A stretch of DNA of 64,000 nucleotides, from assembly GCF_020921035.1 (NCBI RefSeq), contig NC_063150.1:1860001-1924000 (forward strand), in the 5' to 3' direction. Shown one piece after another: positions 47,634 to 59,361 of this stretch. The notes beneath the pieces are model-generated. The model ran no database searches. It had not been told where the DNA came from and was given only the letters and a program-made list of their open reading frames with translations. Position 1 is the first letter of the stretch; each line of letters begins with the position of its first letter. The stretch is from Rhodamnia argentea. Its lineage: Eukaryota; Streptophyta; Magnoliopsida; Myrtales; Myrtaceae. The translations under genes and the position numbers were made by a program.

Positions 47634-50014
47634 ATGGAAGACGGATTATCAAGTTTCTGGGGTCCTGTTACATCCCTTGACTGGTGTGAGAAAAATTATG
47701 TCCACTCTTCATATATAGGGGAGTTTTTCAACACGGTGTCAAACGTACCTTGCATACTTTTGGCACTTATTGGCCTGGTCAATGCCTTGAGGCAACGTTT
47801 CGAGAAGAGATTCAGTGTCCTTCACTTGTCCAATGTGATACTCGCCATTGGTAGCATGCTTTACCATGCTACGCTACAACATGTGTAAGTATTTCTCTCA
47901 ATATATCCTGAAAGTGCTGTCTCTTGCTACATTCCTCTGTAATTAGTTGTTGAAATCATGCCCAATGTATGCATATGTGTAATGTCCACACGCCCTCTAG
48001 TTTGTTCACCATCTGCAAGTGCAAACCTTGAGTAACACTCACTGTCACAAAGCGGCTGCATACAAGCTGATGGAAGTGATCAAGCAAGAGCCCTCCATAG
48101 CTCACAATCCTTCCAACGGGTAATGTCGACCGGCTCCGATTAGCAGCTGGTGTTCCACCTCCTTCTCTCCCGCCCAATCCCCTCGCAAGAGTCACATTAG
48201 GCCCGTCTCTCTCTGCCCACCTCAGCTATCAAATCCTTGTCTTCTAGAACGTGACCTTATTGCAGCAGACCTCATCAATTTTCGATTACCTTCCTCACTG
48301 GTGTTGTGAACCGCAGCCTGCTCATTGAACCTCATGGAAGGTCGCAAAATACTATAGTCACAAGAGAGAGAAGCTGTCTCGTCTCGCCATGGTCCTCGTG
48401 GCTGCATTAAAGCACACGGAGGGCCTCAATGAGACCAGATATATCCGTACAGTCTCTTGCTAATGGAACTTTCAACTCTCCTTCTTTGTTGGAAAGAATG
48501 AGAGCTGACTTTGGTCGGCTTTCTTTGTTGTTCGCTGAGTGAGGAAACATCAGCCCAAAATAAATAAAGAAAATTTGCAATTTGATTTCGATATAACTCC
48601 CACGCCCTGATAGTGAAAATCCAGCAAAAAGGTATGTTGGAATCGCACCAACCAGGCAAATTTCTGTTTGCGATGACTTTTCACTTTTGAATCATTGTTT
48701 TGTCAAATATGTGCATATGTTCTTAGATTTAGCAGGATCATCCTCGAAATATCATTTAAGAAGAAAGCTGCAGTTGGATTCAAGTGTCGCAGTGTGATTG
48801 CGCATTGAAAGGAGCGGAGCTGGCAATTAGAGATTATGGGAATAACATATTCTTACAGTAGGCTATGGCAATCTTAGTTTGCACAATCCATCTCTACTAT
48901 AAATCAGAAAGATCACTTTCCATAATAATTGTAATAGATTTTGTTGTAATATAGGTGTTAATGGTCCATATGATGATCTCCATTTCTGGGAATGTCTTTG
49001 TTTTGCCTTTTATATGGGGTGGAATTATTTTGTTACCAGTGAGTAAAAGTCAAATTCAGTATTCCTGGGTTACAGAACATTGAAGATCTGACTCACACTA
49101 GGCACTTATCTGCCCACACAACACTCTTAGCTCATCACAAACTGCAGAAGACAGTACAGAAAAACTTTTATTTGTGAAAATGATGAATCCTTTTCTGGAT
49201 GATCATATTGAGGTGGTGCTAGCTTGTATCTATGAAGTAAAGCAGGATGCAGTGTGATTCCATGGACCAGGGGATCTTTAACTGAATCTAATCTTGTCGT
49301 GGTTTGGAATTATGTGCCTGAGTTGATTTTGGTCAATTAGGTTTAGATTGATGAATCATTCTCTTCCTATGATTTCTCCAATCATACTTGAGAGTGACTT
49401 TTATCTTCTTAAACAAACTCTAATTTTTGTTTTCAATTCTTCGAATACTCCATTTAAGTGCTAAGGTTTTCTAACTGGAAAGTAATTTTGTTTCATGCAG
49501 TACGCATCAAGGAGATGAAACGCCTATGGTGTGGGAGATGCTTCTATACATCTATATTCTGCATTCACCAGATTGGCACTACCGAAGTACAATGCCAACC
49601 TTTCTATTTCTTTATGGTGCTGCATTTGCCATCCTCCATTCGCTAGTACGCTTTGGAATTGGCTTTAAAGTACATTATGCAATACTCTGCCTCCTTTGTA
49701 TCCCTAGGATGTACAAGTACTACATCCACACAGAAGATGTTGCCACAAAGCGTCTTGCGAAGTTATATGTTGCAACCATATCTCTCGGCAGTCTATGTTG
49801 GCTCTTTGATCGTTTGTTATGCAAGCAAGTCTCTCAGTGGTATATCAATCCCCAGGGTCATGCTTTGTGGCATGTCTTAATGGGGTTCAATGCCTATTTT
49901 GCAAACACTTTCTTGATGTTCTGTCGGGCCAAGCAACTGGGATGGAATCCAAAAGTTGTTCACTTTTTGGGAGTTCTCCCGTATGTGAAGATTCAAAAGC
50001 CAAAGACGCAGTGA
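47634..50014 (+). CDS. ACER: Alkaline ceramidase (ACER-type, seven-pass membrane enzyme)
   Basis: Hydrolyses ceramide (probably phytoceramide) to a sphingoid base and fatty acid in the ER/Golgi membrane. Two coding exons, 47634-47884 and 49501-50014, give 254 aa, matching plant ACER length. An upstream in-frame ATG at 47586 lies before the acceptor at 47592, so MEDGLSSFWGPVTS is chosen; it fits the family start. Metal-site residues of the CREST superfamily are present: H78 in SMLYHATLQ, and H204 and H208 in GHALWHVLMGFN. The motifs GDETPMVWEMLLY and DWHYRSTMPTFLFLYG and the tail HFLGVLPYVKIQKPK are diagnostic. Multiple hydrophobic segments run through 35-225. A 1.6 kb intron splits the protein after LQHV. 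Confidence 0.95.
47990..48660 (-). other. GC-richer island inside ceramidase intron, possible worn coding insert
   Basis: Within the 1.6 kb intron, about 670 bp stands out by base composition. It holds three non-overlapping minus-strand ORFs in different frames (48659-48426, 48407-48222, 48195-47956). The succession resembles a decayed, frameshifted coding sequence in antisense. I recognise no family and saw no transposon ends or poly(A) tail. Confidence 0.3.
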
Positions 50015-51742
50015 AAGATAAATCAGTTACTGTCTCAAAACCGGAGGTAGCCAGGTATTGTATGGTTTGGCAGTAATGACAACAGGAATCGCCATTCTTT
50101 ACTCCCTTCTAGTCTTATGCAGATGGCAATTGGATAGTCATGCAACAGTTTGGGATTTTTATTAACTTGATTTGTGAGCTAGATTTTTTGTCCGGTACTA
50201 GGATGAATTATGTACATTTTGAAATCGGTCATTTTGACAATGTGGTAAGTGGTAGCACCTACATGATTTTAGATCAATTTGCAATTGCTGATGCTGCTGT
50301 TTCCGCTTCGGTAGTTGCAATCTTGTTTTCATTTGGCTCTCTCGCTCCTCTTTTGGTACATAGCATATGTGAGATCATTTTACAATTTGGAAAGTGCAGG
50401 GCAAGCGATCTCACGCTGTACTTCCTTTTTTGCTTAAATGGACGATGTAATTAGCAGTTTTCAGATGCGATAGTAGATCTTACTATCAGTCTAAGTTGAC
50501 TACTACAAATACAGGTTGTCAATCGATATTGGCTTTTCTCCTGGAACTGTGTGATTGTTTTTTTTTTGGGTAAAGAAGGAACTGTGTGATTGTTAATGTG
50601 CAGTTATTTGAATTTCATTAGCTAATGAAGTAGGCATTTGAGTTTTGAGGCCTGGTATGTCAAATGTAATTTGTGAGTAGGACAGACTGTTTTGAATCAA
50701 CTTAGCTCTCACTGGATTCAAGGAGATTCTCTCAAGATGGAGAATGAGATAAGTTGATAGAAGCAGAAGAAATATGGCCAAACATGGCCCGGATGTTTGC
50801 AGACGGGATAGTTCCTTCTTCCGGATGCTGTTTGAGGTTATGGTCAAGGGTTCGAATTCCAAACTCCCTGTCCCGATATTTTCTTGCCAATCAGTCGTAA
50901 CCATATGCAAGCTTTTCGGTTCGATTGTTTTGGTTGATCAGCTTTCAGGTAATAATAAGCCCGTGGAGTTTTGTCTTTGGTAACGTTTTATCATCTTTCT
51001 TTCCCTGTCGTCACTGGGTTTCTCTTCCTGATCCCATTGTTTTACTAAATGACTGGCAAGTTATGACTGTTCCTTGGGCTAGAAAATTGAATGTGGATGG
51101 GTGGAAACAAGAAATGATAAGGAAAAAAAAAAGTTCTCATTTTCGCCCTAAATTGTACCATTGCCCAAATTGCAAAATGGGCTTCGATGGGTCATAGACT
51201 CATCCGTATGAAATTCACCCATATGATAAACTTAATAAAAATCATTGATTTGAGAACCGGATCAATCTGAAATGTTTGAAAAAGCAACTGAATTGGCATG
51301 CACCGCTCGTGGAATCCGAGGAGGTAAATCCTGATTCAACTCCGACCGACTTGTGGATCAAGCACCCCACCCCGGTTGCGTTCTAACCAAATACACCATA
51401 AAACAGATCTCCCACAAAAAAAAAAAAAAAAAAGTCCTGTTTACGTTCCCTTCTTACCAATCATTTCGATGTACTGACCGATCGGGCCGCAGGTGCAAAT
51501 CACATTCATTGTGGATGGGACGAGTACGTGGAATATTTTCGTATACATTTTCGCCGGGAGCCAGAGACATATATAATATATATGAGATACAACGTGCAAA
51601 AAAGTTCATGTAAGGACGAGTCTGGGGTCCACTTATAAAGCAAAGAATAGTCGCGCCCCACTGCGAAAAGGGCGAGTCCTGGTCAAGTCCCAGTCATCAC
51701 ATCTCGGCCGTCAGCATCCTTTTGTTCAATCATGATACTGAA
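50015..51742. other. 3' flank of ceramidase and spacer
   Basis: The first few hundred bases are probably 3' UTR; the ORF 50140-50454 there has no domain. A tiny poly-T insertion with a 17-bp duplication lies at 50543-50594. The piece near 50840 (GGGTTCGAATTCC) looks like a tRNA T-arm word but has no tRNA around it. Nothing else supported. Confidence 0.45.
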
Positions 51743-52161
51743 AGGTTAATATTACGAGAAATTTTATATTATAAAAAATTTTAAATTAAAATATTTATGA
51801 TAAATTTATCTTAAATAAAAATCCTCTAATTGATATATTTATAATAAATTTATTCTAAGTTAATTTTTTTATTATTAAAAATTCTTGATACTTATAGAAA
51901 AAATTTACTCTTAATTAGTTTCTATTAAATTAAATTAATATAAAAAATGAATAAATAGAGAATAAAAACTCTAAACGTGCACATTCGGCAATTAACGATA
52001 AAATTTAACGAAAATTAATAGAATGTAAATTTATCACATGTGTATTAATTTAGAGTAAATTTGTTAAGAGTGCATCAATTTAGGATTTTTTATAGTAAAA
52101 AAATAATTTAAGAATAAATTTATCCTAAATCTATCAATTTTGAATTTTTTGCGCTCATTAA
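51743..52161. mobile_element. Diverged TIR MITE with AAATTTAYC repeats, copy 2
   Basis: Starts GGTTAATATTACGAGAAATT and ends in the inverse of TTAATGAGCGCAAAAAATTC. The very AT-rich body repeats ATAAATTTATC-type words. It resembles the element at 12343-12804 but is more worn. Its right end lies about 330 bp before the SUMO-like start codon, in the promoter. Confidence 0.5.
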
Positions 52162-52275
52162 AATTGTTGCGCATAGATATTACCATGAAGTCATTTTCAT
52201 CTTTGGGTCGCACCAATCCGCCATTAATGCCCCCCTGCAAGCTGCTCTTTGCTACCCCTTATTTCTCTCTTCAAA

Positions 52276-52278
<3 letters not shown>

Positions 52279-52313
<35 letters not shown>

Positions 52314-52474
52314 AACCGTACAAAACGAGAGCTGAAACTCCCTCCCCAATTCCTTCCTTCTTCTCCGACATTTCCAGGGAAAACAAAGAAAGAAGTTAAA
52401 AATTACAAGCTAATTTCCTCCTCCTCTTCTTCTTCTTCTCTTGTTCAACTCTCTCTCTCTCTCTCTCTCTCTCT
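52279..52474 (+). repeat. CT microsatellites in the 5' leader of the SUMO-like gene
   Basis: Runs of (CT)17 at 52279-52312 and (CT)13 at 52449-52474, the second ending only 13 bases before the ATG. Pyrimidine-rich leaders of this type are common in plant 5' UTRs. Confidence 0.8.
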
Positions 52475-52487
52475 CGCCTGCACGAAC

Positions 52488-53856
52488 ATGCCAGCTTCTA
52501 CCGACGACGGAGCGGGAAAAATAAGCATCAGGGTCAGGGGCCAGGTAAGACTTCTTCTTTCTTCTTTTCCCTCCTCTCCTTTTCTAATGTCTTTTACTTT
52601 CTGGGTTTGTGCATCTTTTAATCCATCATGCACAGGTCTGTGATGGTGTGATGATCTTTGCTTCGATTTCTTCAGTGGGTTCGCGCTTTAATTCTTTCTC
52701 TTTGTTTCTTGCCACCGTTTAGCTCGATTTCGTCGAGGCTTCGCTTTCTGGGTACTTTGTGTGTCCGTTTGGGTCTGTGTCTGTTTGTTGTCCTGCTTCT
52801 TCGGGTCAGCTCAGCTAAAGATCCCATTTTTATTGCAAAGAGATAGTCGAGGTCTCAGTTCTTGCTCTGACTAGCCAGGAGGCATGAGCAGATCATACGA
52901 TTGTTTTGTGCAGCTACAGTAGTTTAAACACAAAATTCTAGGAGAAATACAGGATTAGGGCATAGAGTTCGCTGGGTTTCCATCAATGTGGCATCCTTTT
53001 GCAAAAACTGAGAATGCCCTAAAATGGGAAAGAAAAGAGTTCAAAGGGGAGACTTTTGTGTTTTGAAACATTTGATGAGACCATTTGTCCCGCTGCGTTG
53101 GTGCTGACCAGCTCGCACATTGTGAATTGGATTCATGGTGCTGACCACTGGTTCCTCTTTGATCCTTCCTTTAACTCGCGCCTGTCAATGTCGTAAGTGT
53201 AGGTGTTAGTAGTGGTTCGTGCGCTTAGTTTCTCGATCTAGTCTCTAGTATTAAAGTGGCAGATGCAGGAAGGAGAAAACTGTCTCGAGGTCCTCAAAGT
53301 AGAATCGACAACAGTGGGAATTTAAGAAGGGTGGTAATGAAGATGCAGCGACTAGAGCAATGTCGAGTGGGAAGATTACAGCCATTCTTCACATGAGCCG
53401 CACGTTTAGTAATTCACTTTGATGTGTTCTGTTTCTGCGCTCAAGGCATCTTGTTTGACTCACAGGACGATCGCGTGCTGTTCTTCAAAATCAACCCGAG
53501 AGTGAGGCTATCAAAGATGTTCAACATCTTCTGCGAAAGGCGGCAACTGGATGTGCACACCGTGCAGTTCCTCTATGAAGGCAATCGCATTACCGGCAGA
53601 TATACCCCATATGGAGTAAGTATCGGCTATATCCTTGGATCATCCTCCACCAAAACAGAATAGCAACTAAGAAGCTATCATCGCCTGTTTAATCGGTAAT
53701 GGTTTTGTCGGGACATAACTTAGTAGTAGCACTTGGAATTCATGATTTCGTCGAACCCTGCTGCAGTTGGGAATGGAGGACGGTGCCGAAATCTGCGCCT
53801 TTGTCCACCAGTCGGGAGGCGGAAGACAGCAGCAGGATTGCCGCATTCCGTGCTGA
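52488..53856 (+). CDS. Divergent SUMO-like modifier
   Basis: Ubiquitin-fold protein of the SUMO family, which would be attached to lysines after proteolytic maturation at a Gly-Gly. Three exons: 52488-52544, 53466-53615 and 53767-53856; 98 aa. The core from DDRVLFFKI to HQSGG aligns without gaps over 68 residues with my recollection of Arabidopsis SUMO1. Conserved: FF.I, L.KM, F..F and MEDG.EI. Many canonical positions differ: FLFDGRRL is FLYEGNRI, and QTPDELEMEDG is YTPYGLGMEDG. The di-glycine is at 86-87. It is followed by an 11-residue tail, GRQQQDCRIPC, which must be removed for conjugation. The N-terminus is short and lacks the usual DKKP stretch. It is likely one of the non-canonical plant SUMOs rather than SUMO1/2. 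Confidence 0.85.
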
Positions 53857-54696
53857 ATGACCTCTCTCTGTGCAGCGACGAAACGACCGAGTGCTGTATA
53901 AACCGCATAACTCGGAAGATGTTCATGTGCTAACTTAATCTGTGTGAGAGAGAATTATTATGGGCAATCTTTGGTTTTGAGTAGCTTCATGATGTGGATC
54001 TTCCTATGCTTTTTGGTGATGCGGCCATATTGTGTGGATCATTGTAGAGATTTAACACCACTCTCTCTGTAACTAACTACGACCAGCTCCCTTGTTTCTG
54101 GGTGCAGCTATGTCCAGCTGTTTTTGACGGTTCTATTCTGTTCTATCATTGATAAACTCAAACAGAGAGATAAATATATGTAATGTGGAACAATTCAGTT
54201 CTACGATGCATTGAACACATCAGGGTTTTTCAAAATCTGTATAAAGCTCAATCAAGATCTATAATATATCCAATTAGTGCCGTTGTGGATTTCAGTTGAG
54301 TTCACTCAATCTGATTGATAGAATATGTTGCTGCCACATTTTCAATGTCCTCTTTTTTTAGGACAAACTGTGATGATACGGCGAGAGTGCTACGGGGCTT
54401 GGCGAGAGTCGGTGGCTGCTCACGAGGATCACAATTGCTCGCGAATGGTCGACGACGGCCTCGGCTCAAGCTTGATCTCTTTCATCAGAATGGTCTCTTT
54501 CAAAACATTCAGTAGCTTCTCTTTGCTTGCACAGAGGGTCGAGGATCCTCAACGGCAATGGCACCACGGAGAGGCGGCTAGCTCCCTTCGAAGTTCAAAC
54601 CCCTCCATCCTACTCATCTTTGTCCAAGTTACTTTTTGACATATCTTGGGCCCGTTCATCCTGCCGCCACTTTGACGTTATGCACTGTCGAAAATT
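53857..54696. other. 3' flank of SUMO-like gene and spacer
   Basis: Probable 3' UTR, then unique spacer. ORFs at 54315-54721 are unsupported. Ends at TCGAAAATT (54688-54696), which nearly matches the 9-mer beyond the next element. Confidence 0.4.
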
Positions 54697-55507
54697 GAAA
54701 AAACTATCAAAAAAGTCCTAAATCTATTGTAATCATGTCATTCTAATTTTTTTTTCTTTTTTTTTCCAATTCAATCCTAAATTTTTTGCAATGATACTAA
54801 TTTAGTACATCCAGTCAATTTTGGTCAGCCGGTGCTGACGGTTATCTTACCACGGTGACGGCTCTCTTACCAGGGCGACGGTCGATGAGCCGGTGAAGCT
54901 CGTGGCCGAGCCTCGCCAAATCAAGCTTGCTCTTCATGAAAATCACTCAGTCATGGCTGATGGACTTGCCAGAGGAGCCCGACCTGGCCGGATTCCGCGG
55001 TTGGGCCAACTGCGATCTGGAGTCTTGGGGAGGGCAGGGGATGAGGAGGAGGCCGATCTATTCTTGGAAGAAGACCTGTGGAAGTGGGAGGTCGTGGTCT
55101 TGGTCTTGATTTGTGGGAGATTGGTCTCTGGGTGGATGATTCAATTGGTAGTCTTCTTCATCGAGAGGAACTTTGTGTTGCTAAAACGGGTTCTGTGTTT
55201 CGTCTAAGATTTGATTCCCGCTTCGGCAGAACTGGGCTGGGTCGGGCAAGACCTCGCCAGCCATCGTCTCTGCCCAAAGGAAGAAGAGAAAGAGGAGAGA
55301 GAAAAGAAAGAAAGGAAAATATAAATAAAATCAAAAAATTATTAAAATATTATATCGCCGGACGTTCGACTCTGGTCGGTCAAAATTGGTTGATGGACTA
55401 AATTGCACAATTGCAAAAAGTTTAGGATTGAATCAGTAAAAAAAAGAAAGTTTATGACTGAATTAACGCAATTGTAATAAATCTAGAACCTTTTTGATAA
55501 TTTTTCC
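54697..55507. mobile_element. Mutator-like family 1, copy D, with possible captured sequence
   Basis: 811 bp. Flanking 9-mers TCGAAAATT (54688-54696) and TCAAAAATT (55508-55516) match at 8 of 9. Left end GAAAAAACTATCAAAAAAG pairs with GGAAAAATTATCAAAAAGG read inward from the right. Subterminal TCCTAAAT.T.TTGCAAT words match copies A-C. The core from 54826 to 55290 is GC-richer, with open frames (54893-55207, 54927-55109, 55078-55401) that match no family I know. It differs from the cores of the other copies, as would a captured gene fragment. Confidence 0.75.
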
Positions 55508-56047
55508 TCAAAAATTATTAGAAATGTTAGTATGTTACGTCCGTAGCTGAAGTCCTCAATTGCATTAATTGGATAATTTTTAAAATTTGATTGCACTTTT
55601 TCAAGGTTTTAGATTTGATTGCAGTTCCATGACACCTATATTTTTCTTCTTATATATATATAATCAGCTCGACGGACCTTTAATTAGTTTGTTGGTCGAT
55701 TTAGCAATTAATTTAGCTTGGTATAGTACCTAAGTTTCGAATTGCAGCAAGCAAAACCTTCTTTTTAACAGTCGTGTGATTAGATATTAAAAAAAAAATC
55801 TAATGAAAGAATCAACAAGATGTCATATCAACTAGCCTTTAGGATGGAATTTCATAGACCTACAAAGGGCAGATCACATTGAAGAGTCTCTTATCTAACC
55901 CTAATTCTGATCAGCCATGCCCAAAAAAAATCATATGGCAGAGACCCTAATAAAAAAAAAAAAGTGTGGAGTGCTCAGAATAACGAGTGAGAGGGTCCCA
56001 ATTTTTCCTACCAAAACTGAAGCATTACCAGCAATGTATACCCAAGC
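55508..56047. other. Spacer between Mutator-like copy D and the X8 gene
   Basis: AT-rich, with a TATA microsatellite near 55651. It contains the 3' flank of the minus-strand X8 gene. No other feature. Confidence 0.4.
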
Positions 56048-58797
56048 TCAGAAAATTAGCCAAATACATAAGATTGCCAAGCCAGCGGCGGCTGAACATC
56101 GCCGGGAGGCTTCCAACGGTTTCGCGGCGACGGAAGGAGTCCCTCCCGCGTACGGCACTCCTCCTACCGTGCCGCCATAGCTCGTGGGAGGAGAGAAGAT
56201 GGGTATTGTCGGCGTGTTCGGCAGGGTGGTGGTCGGCGAAGTCGTGGCGGGCGTCGTACCCGTGGTCCCTCCTGCTGTGCTGAAGATTTTTCCAAAGGAG
56301 AGAATTAGACTAAACCAAAACTCCTCAGCTAGAATTTCTTTTGGACCCCCAATCTTCTAATTCTAGCTAGAAATTGAAATGTATGCAAGTCAAAATATAG
56401 AGACTGAAGGATTGGATCACATATATAGTTTGCAATATGCATAAATCAAATGAAAATGAAAGTCATCAAACCCTAATGTTGACTAACTTGTCCTTTTGGG
56501 CTGCTTTTCCTATTTGAATCTTGAGGCCAGAAGAATAAAAGCAAAGCTTAGCTTCCCAGTGAGGTCATTCCCACTTCTGCAAGATGCCCTTTTTTTTTTA
56601 ATTTAATTTTATTTTGTTTTATTATTTTATTTCATTTTACTTTTTTTGGGCAATTGGGGTTCAAAGTGGGAGATAGGACCACCTCCAAAGAGAATGCTAT
56701 ACCCTTTTTTTATTTTTTTCTAATGCTTTCAATTTCTTATTGACTCAAATTCACAGCTTTCCTTTTACAATTCTTAATTATAACCATAATTTCATTTCAA
56801 TGTTGATCGCACAAAAATTTTCCATGGATGTATCACACAAATCAACGGACTTTTCGCATAAACTCATAACAGCATATCTCTTCGGACGAATTGTTAAATC
56901 TATATTTTTAACCAGTCCGACAATACGGGAAAAAAAAATCAAGCTGATTAAATATAAGTCTAGACTTAAGAAATAAAACATATGAATTATTCAAATCATA
57001 TACTTTACGCAAAGTGTGTTTAAGAGAAAAAAATCAAATTGCATATTGGTGTACAAGCTCTTTTGAAAAATGGGAGTACGAACCTCAGAGCCGGACCTTG
57101 AACGTCACACCAGCTTAGGAAAAGCCAAAAGGAAAAATTGGACATAGGACATTGGGACGAGGAGTATACATTGGACATGGAAATCCACGTCAGCTGGTCA
57201 AAGCATATGACCGGACCCCCTGATGTCAAGGGCCCCACATGCCACCTTAGTACTTAGCAAAAGATCATCGTTAATCGCTACGTTCCAACTTCAAACAAAA
57301 GACTGTCCCCAGCTGAATAAACATATATCCGAAATAAATCTTAACCGAACCATTTTAATAATATTATGCCTCATTTGTTTCGTGAAAAATGAATAATTTA
57401 AAAATTATTTTATTTAAACTGATCAATTATATATCTTAAGAAACCGAAGGGACGGAAAATATTTTCATCATCCACGGAAATATTTTGACATAATTATTGA
57501 GAATAAAGAAATTTTTTTTACATAAACTAATAATTTAAGCGGAACAAGCGATCATTTTTAGCAAAACGTTGATCTAATCATTCATTTTTTGCGAAATAAA
57601 CGGATTCTTAGAAAAGATTAATTGTCATTAGACACATCTCCATTATTAAGCTAAAAGTGGAATTTGTCTCGCTTATTCATCATTCTCTACTAGGAATAAA
57701 AAGAAGGAATTAAGAGTACTATCATAATTAAACATATTCTTAGAAGTCAAAAGAACTGCTCGATTTTTGGTTCAAAAGATGATCTACCCATAGGAGCTAG
57801 AAGGACAACTCATTTTGTCGGGCTTAATTACAATGCAATCACACGCCTCCTTTGAAATTCGGTACAAAATTAAGCGAGAATCGAGATGAAACGAACAACT
57901 ACACAACCATACTGAATGAGATAGATACCAAGATATCAAGCGAATGACCTTAGTTACAATCACTTTCTTATTTCGAGTCCCATTTTCTAGTTGATCATAA
58001 AGACAAATCCATCTTTTCTCAAAGACACTCGCGATGAATATCGTAGTCACCCCAATAAAAAAAATTTCAAGAAAGTCATGTCCAAAAAATTATGACGATC
58101 GGCAAGGTATAGCTAATATCGCACTTGAAATACGTACACAAAATACCTTTCTAGGTTTAAAAATACTTTGACAGAACCGGTTGAACGCTCTAAAAACATA
58201 AATAATTGAACAAAAAAGAAAGGAAAAAAAAAGAAAAAAGGAAAAAGAAAAAGAGAGATGATATACGATCATCTCGATATATCCACAAAAAGCCGAAAAA
58301 AGAAATCGAGAAATTTGAAAGAAAGACGCAAACCGAGAAATTTGTCGGAACACCGACCAACCTCGTCACCCCCGCCTCCCAAGATCTAACCATAAACCAC
58401 CCTTAAATAATTAGTCCCCTTTATTAAGTAACCCCCTATTATTTAATCTAAGTAAATACTTTACGTTATGTAATGGAAGTGAAAATCTTAGACCCTAGTA
58501 TTACTTAAAAACCCTAACAACTGGTTAGAAAAGACAAAACGCGAGATGATATCATGCACGAGAACTCCAACGGTCCCGCACGCCATTCATGCACGACGAC
58601 ACGTGTGTGATCTCCCCTGCGGGAACTACTGAACATTCCGTCACGCTCGCGTCCAATGAAGGGAAATGAATCGATTCAAGTTGCTCTGGCTTGTCCATTT
58701 CTAAACTATTTGAGAATATTGACAGCACCATTGCAGAAAAGAAAAGTAAAAAGGAAAAGGAAAACAAGAAGCTACACAGAGAGAGATGCAGGAGATG

Positions 58798-58835
<38 letters not shown>

Positions 58836-58937
58836 CCTCATAGACGATGGATACACGCACGATCCGTAACCTACGACAATCATGAAGAAGAATGGTGATG
58901 CATGATCTAACTGGGCATGGAGAAAAAGTGAGTTTGA

Positions 58938-58991
<54 letters not shown>

Positions 58992-59361
58992 GGAGGGAGA
59001 ACAGACTGGGGTCGGAGGCGGCGACGGTGGCAGTGCCGGCGAAGTCGCAGCTGCCGGGGGCCATGGCCTTGCGCTGGTAGAAGCTGTTGTAGGCGTAGGC
59101 GGCGTGAGCTTGCACCGAGTTCGGCAGGTAACACAGGCCGCTCGACTGTATAGGGGAGCAGTCCGCGCCGGACCCGCACGCGTAGTCGAGACCTCTCTGG
59201 AGCGCCTCCTCGCTCGCGTCGCTCCGGACAACGCACCACGTGGCGGCCCTCGCGGGGGTTGCCGCCTCGGAGAGGAGAAGAAGGAGGAGGAGGAGGAAGA
59301 GGAGGGGGAGCGACGGCGAGGGGTGAGAGGACGGCGCTGGCGGTGGCCGTGGTGGAGCCAT
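56048..59361 (-). CDS. X8-domain plasmodesmata callose-binding protein (PDCB-like)
   Basis: Likely binds callose at the neck of plasmodesmata, where PDCBs influence cell-to-cell movement. Three exons on the minus strand: 59361-59007, 58870-58837 (only 34 nt) and 56279-56048; 621 nt, 206 aa. Residues 1-40 form a signal peptide with a poly-Leu core. The X8 (CBM43) domain, about 41-126, has six cysteines (C43, C62, C68, C77, C105, C123) and the ATWCVV and YGSCVYPSS motifs. Next comes a Thr/Pro-rich spacer (STAGGTTGTTPATTSPTTT) and a hydrophobic C-tail, AAAGLAILCIWLIF, fitting a GPI anchor. The exon 3 call rests on the exact phase join M|STAGG. Intron 2 is 2.56 kb. A GA microsatellite crowds the start of each intron. 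Confidence 0.9.
57368..57607. mobile_element. Small MITE (GGCTCCGTTTGTTT family), copy 2, in X8-gene intron 2
   Basis: Left end GCCTCATTTGTTTCGTG and inward-read right end AAGAATCCGTTTATTTCGC resemble the copy at 29625-29859. About 240 bp, non-coding. Confidence 0.6.
58801..58830. repeat. (AG)15 microsatellite next to an X8-gene donor
   Basis: Perfect AG run on the + strand. On the gene strand it is (CT)15, starting right after the intron 2 donor GTATGT. Confidence 0.9.
58941..58988. repeat. (AG)24 microsatellite in X8-gene intron 1
   Basis: 48 bp perfect run. It fills over a third of the 136-bp intron 1 and lies 18 bases from its donor. Confidence 0.9.

Noticed and set aside
50840-50880. 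tRNA-like T-arm word GGTTCGAATTCC (also near 2247)
   Set aside because: No D-arm, anticodon arm or acceptor stem could be paired around it; at most a SINE remnant.
56160-56283. Plus-strand ORFs over 55917-56283
   Set aside because: They are the antisense of the X8 gene's third exon.
58552-58731. Reading the X8 gene's third exon just after the 34-nt exon (acceptors near 58703, frame ending at 58552)
   Set aside because: It gives a tail unlike any X8 protein. The exon at 56279-56048 restores the expected STAGGTT... spacer and hydrophobic GPI tail in exact phase.
58907-59239. Minus-strand alternative-frame ORFs (VRCPERR..., MSGATRAR...)
   Set aside because: Shadow frames of the GC-rich X8 first exon and the CT microsatellite.
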